Origin: Nymphaea colorata
Lineage: Eukaryota; Streptophyta; Magnoliopsida; Nymphaeales; Nymphaeaceae
Assembly (NCBI RefSeq): GCF_008831285.2
Contig: NC_045139.1
Span: forward strand, 2,426,704 to 2,490,703
Reading direction: 5' to 3'
Length of the DNA stretch: 64,000 nt
In this document: piece by piece, positions 58,633-64,000 of the stretch
Position numbering within the stretch: the first letter of the stretch is position 1
How the letters are laid out: each line of letters begins with the position of its first letter
Program-made: the position numbers and the translations under genes
The notes under the pieces: model-generated
The model's database searches: none
Seen by the model: only the letters and a program-made list of their open reading frames with translations
Told to the model about the DNA's origin: nothing

Positions 58633-61005
58633 CATATTATGTGCCGATTTGTTTGTTCCTGTGTGTGTGTGACACTACTGTTGGACCAAGTAAAGTAACT
58701 CTTTATGTAGCATCTCATAAATGTTCAGTATTCTTAAACCACTAATGAAAAAACTGTTTGAATTGTCATAATAGTTATAAAGAGATCAGATGTATGTTTG
58801 GTGGATTTTTCTTTTCCTTTAGTTTTTAAAAGGAAAAGTATAGTTAGGGCTGCTCATGGGCTGGTTTCAGGATGGGCCTGGCCTTTTCAACCTGGACCAA
58901 CCTGGATAACTAGGGTAGACCAAGCTCGGCCTGCGCTCGATCCGATCTTAAAAGAACCGAGCCAAACTTGGAGAACCCACCCATCTTGGCCCATTGGCGA
59001 TTGTTATTTGTTAACGATGATTAAGTTACTACCTTCTTAAATTTAATAAGCTTCTTGTAGAAACCAAGCTCAGATTATAGATTTTTAGATGCCGAACTCA
59101 GGTCAGGCCATGGCGGTCCGGCCCCTAGTGCAGTACAGCCCTAAGTTTAGGGGCAAGGCAGACAGACGTCCACATCGCCGTTGGTACAGAGGGTACTGGT
59201 ATGCATGGGCGTGATACACCTTTTATTGGGGTTTTTGCGTGTGGCCAGGCTGAAGATACTAGGGCCCGAGCTCCTTTATCGCGGTGCTGACCCTCCCAGG
59301 TTTAGCCATCGCCGTCACCGTCACCGTCGCCGGAAAATGTCCGTCTAAATGCTAAGCATATAGAGATAAAAGAGGCCGAGGAAGTCCAAGCCAATTGTAT
59401 ATTAAATGCGCCTTTCGGCCGGCAAATCCAGTTTGCATCTTCCCAATGGCGAAGAGGCAATATGAAGTTTTAAGCGGTAGTGATCTTAGAGGAGTTTATG
59501 ATGTATTTTATGTTTAGCTTGTCACTTTGTTTCCGCTAAAGTCTTATTTTTGGAACATAATGCACACACGTATCATAAGACAAGGATGTACGTGGTTAAA
59601 GCTTAAGACAGACTAAGGTCTTCTTACATCCTTACTAAGTCTCTAATATTAACAAAACTGTAAAAAAAATTACAATAATACCCATATTCACAAATTTGAA
59701 AAATCCTATCAAATTGGGATCAAGCTCCACACTTGGAACAGTTTAATGCCAAATTTATAATTAACATATTGCCACAAGAACCCAAGATGTCAGATTTACT
59801 TTGTTTTTCTGAACTGCAAATGATGACAGACATTATTCTTGAGCTGAATGTATAACTATAAGTTCATCCAAGTCTCGATAAAACTCTAAATCTAAGGGCG
59901 AAGGGGAAGGAAAAAGGTTTCGACCTCTCTCTCATTTGGGGCGGTCGGATTCTCTCCCACCTGAATAAGAAGTCAAGAAAAGGGCTTGTACCGTCGAAAC
60001 AGGCCTACTTGAAGGGTATTTTGGTCATTTACAAAAAAACATTTTATACATTCTTGTTTTTATGCATTCCATAAAATGTTATTTTTCCTTATTTTCCTTT
60101 TTGTCCTTATACAAAGGGTTTTTCATTTCACAGACCAGGGTCTTTACAGTAATTTCGCACTCCGAACATGCACCAGGGCGAAGCATATAACGTTAGAAAG
60201 GCCTCGAGGCTCAGGAAGGGCGAGAGTTGAATGCACAGAATATTCGACCAATGAGTTTCCCATTTTAACTGAAATCATATTCAAGTAAATTTATAGACAA
60301 GTTTCTCCAAGTTTATGTCTCATCGAGGGAAGCTTCCAGCTTTTGGGAAGCGAGTAGGTAAAAATTTCGTGTATCATAGAATACATTTGAGTTAACCTAT
60401 TCCCTCATTCAAACAGGTCATGTATAGGTCAAAGGGCATTTTTCACCCTTGGGAAAGAAATTCACATGTCCAAGACCTTAAAAAATCAGGAAATTTCTCG
60501 TTCCAAACACGGGCCCCTTAAGAAACAGGAATATGTAAGAAAAAGGAAAATTATTTTGATATACATGGAAACCACTGTTGAAACTGCATGTTCTATGTAT
60601 GGTAGCGACCAATTAAACATACCCAAAAAGAACCACATATACAAACAAACAAAAAAATGTAGCAATAATATGAAAAATTTAAAACTGAGAACTGAAAAGG
60701 CTGACGGCTGCATTATCTCATGCGTGCATTTTACTACTACTTTCACACTCATCTGCTAAAAAATGCTTCATCATCACCTCTGCACCAAAGGCGTTTGCAC
60801 GCGAGGATCCCCTTTTTATCTTCATCCTTTGCCTCCCCACTTCCTTCTCCACTGAGAAACAGAGAGAACCAATTTCGCAGATTTCGAATACAATTGAACA
60901 AGCATCGAATATATTCAAATGAGGCTATTTCCATCGTCCGAGTAAAGACGGAAGCCACCCCCTTCCCTCTTAACCACTTCTCTCCATGTTCCATAGGGTC
61001 CAAGG

Positions 61006-61552
61006 TAGGGGTGAACAACAAGTCGAGCTCGAGTAGCTCGACTCATTAAAACTTGGCTCGTGAACGAGTTCGAGCTGAGTCATTTGCTTAACCAGTCAAG
61101 CTCGAATTCATGAGTCGACCTGTTCAAATAATCGAGTTGAGTTCGAGCTCAAAACATAACTGCAAAATTGATCTTGAGCCTTAATCGAGTTTGTCAACCC
61201 GTAATTAAGTCGATATATTCAAACAAGTTTGCCGAGTTTTAATCGAGTCGAGCTCGAGCTCGAGCTCAACATGTAACGATGAATATCAATTATATTCAAA
61301 CGATTTTGCTGAGCGTTAATCGAGTCGAGCTTGAGTTCAACACGTAACGATGAATATCAATTCTATTCAAACGAGTTTGTTGAACCTTAATCGAGTTGAG
61401 CTCAAGCTCAACATGTAGCTGCCGAGTCAAGCTCGAGTTACTTCCATCAAGCTATTCTCAAAGCTCGAGCCAAGTCAAGCTTGAGGTTTTTTTAGTTTAG
61501 CCGAGCTCGAGCTGACTGAACTTGGGCTCGACTCGGCTCATGTTCACCGCCA
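61006..61552. mobile_element. non-autonomous hAT-like element (547 bp)
   Basis: The ends taggggtgaaca and tgttcaccgcca are inverted with two mismatches. An 8-bp target duplication flanks them with one mismatch (gtccaagg at 60998-61005, gtccaggg at 61553-61560), as expected for hAT transposons. The interior is a low-complexity web of gagctcgag and cgagtttg words and encodes no transposase. Confidence 0.7.
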
Positions 61553-62678
61553 GTCCAGGGTAGCTTTTGGTGTCTCAAATTGATGCCCCCTCTATGCTTG
61601 AGCTTGCATTTCGGTCTCCTTTTCAGCCATTGTGCCAACCCCATTGAAAATCGGCAATGGTTCAATTTAAATTGGCTATTTCTAGTCAATTTTTATAACA
61701 GTGTAGACTAACTTTTCTCCAGTGAAAGTTGGCACAGATTAAAACTGCCAATCAATCGAAGGTGGAGTCCACTAGAGCACCAACATGTGCATGGGCACTT
61801 GCAATCCCTTCACACCCACAAAAAGCATGCAGAAAGATGCAGCCACACCCATAAATAATGTGGTCTACATGCTTTTTGGAGGAATCCTGTCCTTTGCCCA
61901 CCATGGGCATGCTGGTATATTAGTTTGTTACTGTCTCTTTATGGTGAATGCCCTAGAAAGAAAAGCATCCATGGCAGCCTTTGCACATGAGCATGGAGAA
62001 ACTGGATTAATCTAATTGGGTTCTTCTCATAGACAAAGAAGGGGACCTACCACTGTAATTTTTTTTTAACCTTTTGTTTAATCTTCAACTTTCAAGTTTT
62101 GGGTCGCTTTTTAACTTTTCTTTACCTGCATTGATCAGAAACTGAGGGGTTAGTCATTTATAAAGTTAAAAGGGAAGAAGAAATACATAACAGAGATAGT
62201 GCTGGTCATGGCCACTGTCAGGAGAAAACCAGTAAGAAATTCTAGATTGCTGCAGTTGTTCTCATGATGCTTCATTAGTGGCTTCCACAACGGGCAAAAG
62301 AACTTTTCTGGTAAGCCTGATTACCGAGGCGAAACAAGTCATTAAATTTCCGAGCTTACTTAATGATCTCTTTCTTGAAATGTAAGCCTAGAGCTTACGC
62401 AGACTTCTACTGATTTACATCATAAATGTTCCTCGAGTATTGAACTCTTACCTCCTTCAACTTGAAAACTCTTGACCTCCTTCAACTTGAAAGTTGTAAT
62501 TAGTCGAAAATTTTTAGCTGAAAGTCACTAATGCACTAAGTGAGCGATTCTTTAACTATTTAATACATCCTAGGGCCTCGGGTAGTTTTGTAGGAGGAAC
62601 ACTCCATAAGTACTACATGAATATGCTTCGGAGTTTGATTGATTGAGAAACACTAAAATATCGCTATAAGATGACACA

Positions 62679-62828
62679 AGTGGCGGAGCTACATATAGGC
62701 TGGTGTGGGCAGTTGCCCGCACCAGCTTCTCAATTTTCTTCTGTTTTTTGTAAGCATGTAACTGCCCCTTGTGGTATGAGAACTTGTGAATCAGTGTCCT
62801 TTCATAAATTTTTTCTGGCTTCGCCACT
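62679..62828. repeat. MITE-like element, AGTGGCGGAGCTACA ends
   Basis: 150 bp with inverted ends agtggcggagctaca and tctggcttcgccact, and an inner inverted pair ctggtgtgggcagttgcccgcaccag. It is related to the element at 24925. No target duplication recognised. Confidence 0.55.
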
Positions 62829-63896
62829 GGATAACACCTGGCTCCACCGATGCTAAATATGTTTTAGATAATAATGTAGCTTACGATAGAACATTTTTTT
62901 GGTTTCTCATCATGTCTGTTGAAAAATTAAAAGTTTAGTTATTTGGAAAAGTCAGAAGCCACAGTGTCTCATTTATAAACAAATTGAATGTTGACTCCAA
63001 GATGATTAATAATGGAAAAGGATGGGCTGTCCAATGACACATGAATAAAAAATCAAAGTGCTTGTCCCACTGCATGTAAAGATCAAGGTCTTAAATGTAA
63101 ATTATTGGGGAGTGGTATTACCCTTGAAGGTGGTGATAGAATCTATTCTTCCAACTCATGCTTAGGTTTGTAATAAATTAATGGGTCTTTTTTCTCTTTG
63201 TTGTAAAAAGTTAGTCACCAAGAGACCAAATCTTATCGAAAGCAAGCCGGCTTCGGCCCTCTTATTGGATGATAGGATGGAATACTTCTCATGTTCACCA
63301 AACTTAATGCATAAAATCATAAGAAAAACAAGAATTTATAGTGTTCAACAATAAGAATGAAATATAATTTTATGGTAGTTCAATTGATCATACTTATTTA
63401 TTTCAAAATACTGGGAATCTCTTTATTTTATTGATTTGCTGGATGTTGGCAAGAATTTGTAGCTTGCTTGTTGATGTAAAAGCCCCAGTAACTTTCTTTT
63501 TTCTCACCAAAAGTCTCTGATTGCTTTAGCTTTGCAGTAAAAGAAATACGCTTGGAATATTAAGGTTTTGAGCACATTTAGACAACAAATTTGTGAAATC
63601 AAGATCCAGATTTGTTTATAGCAATGTTAAGCTTAATTACAGAAAAATTGGTAAGGGAACATCAAATTTCACGGCATGTTTACAATTAATAAGTAAGTTT
63701 TTATGCGGATTCATGAATCGTATTGACCTATTATACACAATAACCAATTATGTGAGCTCTTTGTATGAACCCTAATAACTTTGTATCCTGATCTCTGTCT
63801 CTCCCTCATAGAGTCAACCTCGAAGCTGTATTTTACATTTGTCAACAGTGAGGCTCGATTTACCAAAAACTGTTACGCATGTTTATTTTCAAAGCA

Positions 63897-63900
<4 letters not shown>

Positions 63901-63984
<84 letters not shown>
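63901..63984. repeat. long (TA)n microsatellite
   Basis: 84 bp of perfect TA at the right edge of the window; length may be affected by assembly. Confidence 0.92.
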
Positions 63985-63987
<3 letters not shown>

Positions 63988-64000
63988 AGGCTCATTAATG

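Larger units (their letters stand above)
49635..63900. other. 14-kb gene-poor spacer
   Basis: No coding gene recognised on either strand; open frames are short and lack motifs. Contents listed separately: tRNA-like palindrome, MITE-like elements, a tandem duplication and microsatellites. Words such as gagctcgagctcgag recur (49870-50000, 51755-51890, 61020-61540), showing shared repeat families. A short ATG frame at 59446 (MAKRQYEVLSGSD) with tatattaaa upstream was seen but is unsupported. Confidence 0.45.

Noticed and set aside
59446..59517. Short ATG frame (MAKRQYEVLSGSD) with an upstream tatattaaa
   Set aside because: It stops after 23 codons; a donor-like GTAGTG occurs but no following exon was found.

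Overview
Nuclear DNA of a flowering plant. The genes are sparse and interrupted by introns, the spacers are AT-rich with many microsatellites, and LTR retrotransposons are present. TIR-NBS-LRR (TNL) resistance genes are present, and monocots lack canonical TNLs, so the source is most likely a eudicot, magnoliid or early-branching angiosperm. The species cannot be named from the sequence.

Layout: (1) 1-228, the end of an unidentified coding exon with weak BRCT resemblance, followed by about 4 kb of spacer. (2) 4.4-24.6 kb, two paralogous TNL loci in tandem on the minus strand, TNL1 (4376-12722) and TNL2 (15793-24627). Both are damaged, and both carry a different Copia retrotransposon in the same intron, between the TIR exon and the NBS exon. 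The element in TNL1 (7816-12569) is old and antisense to the gene. The element in TNL2 (19102-23984) is intact, in the sense direction, has identical LTRs and so is very young. (3) 26.2-28.6 kb, an intronless PPR protein gene. (4) 29.4-39.8 kb, a third minus-strand TNL region. TNL3 has intact TIR, NBS, linker and LRR exons. A second LRR module with a C-terminal post-LRR domain lies 4.2 kb downstream and has the same splice-acceptor signature and phase. It is either an alternative 3' end of TNL3 or the relic of a fourth gene. A near-perfect 0.2 kb inverted repeat sits immediately upstream of TNL3. (5) 41.5-44.1 kb, a two-exon SOUL-family haem-binding protein gene. (6) 46.0-49.6 kb, a three-exon gene for a short, probably mitochondrial, MDR-type Rossmann protein. 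(7) 49.6-64 kb, no recognisable gene: MITE-like elements, a tRNA-like palindrome and long AT microsatellites.

The centre of interest is the TNL cluster as a record of birth and death. It shows matching exon phases across all copies, an in-frame 126-codon deletion of a TIR core, frameshifts and stops in NBS exons, a duplicated LRR block, and two independent Copia insertions in equivalent introns. Exon boundaries were inferred by eye from GT/AG sites, reading phase and paralogue comparison; there is no transcript evidence.
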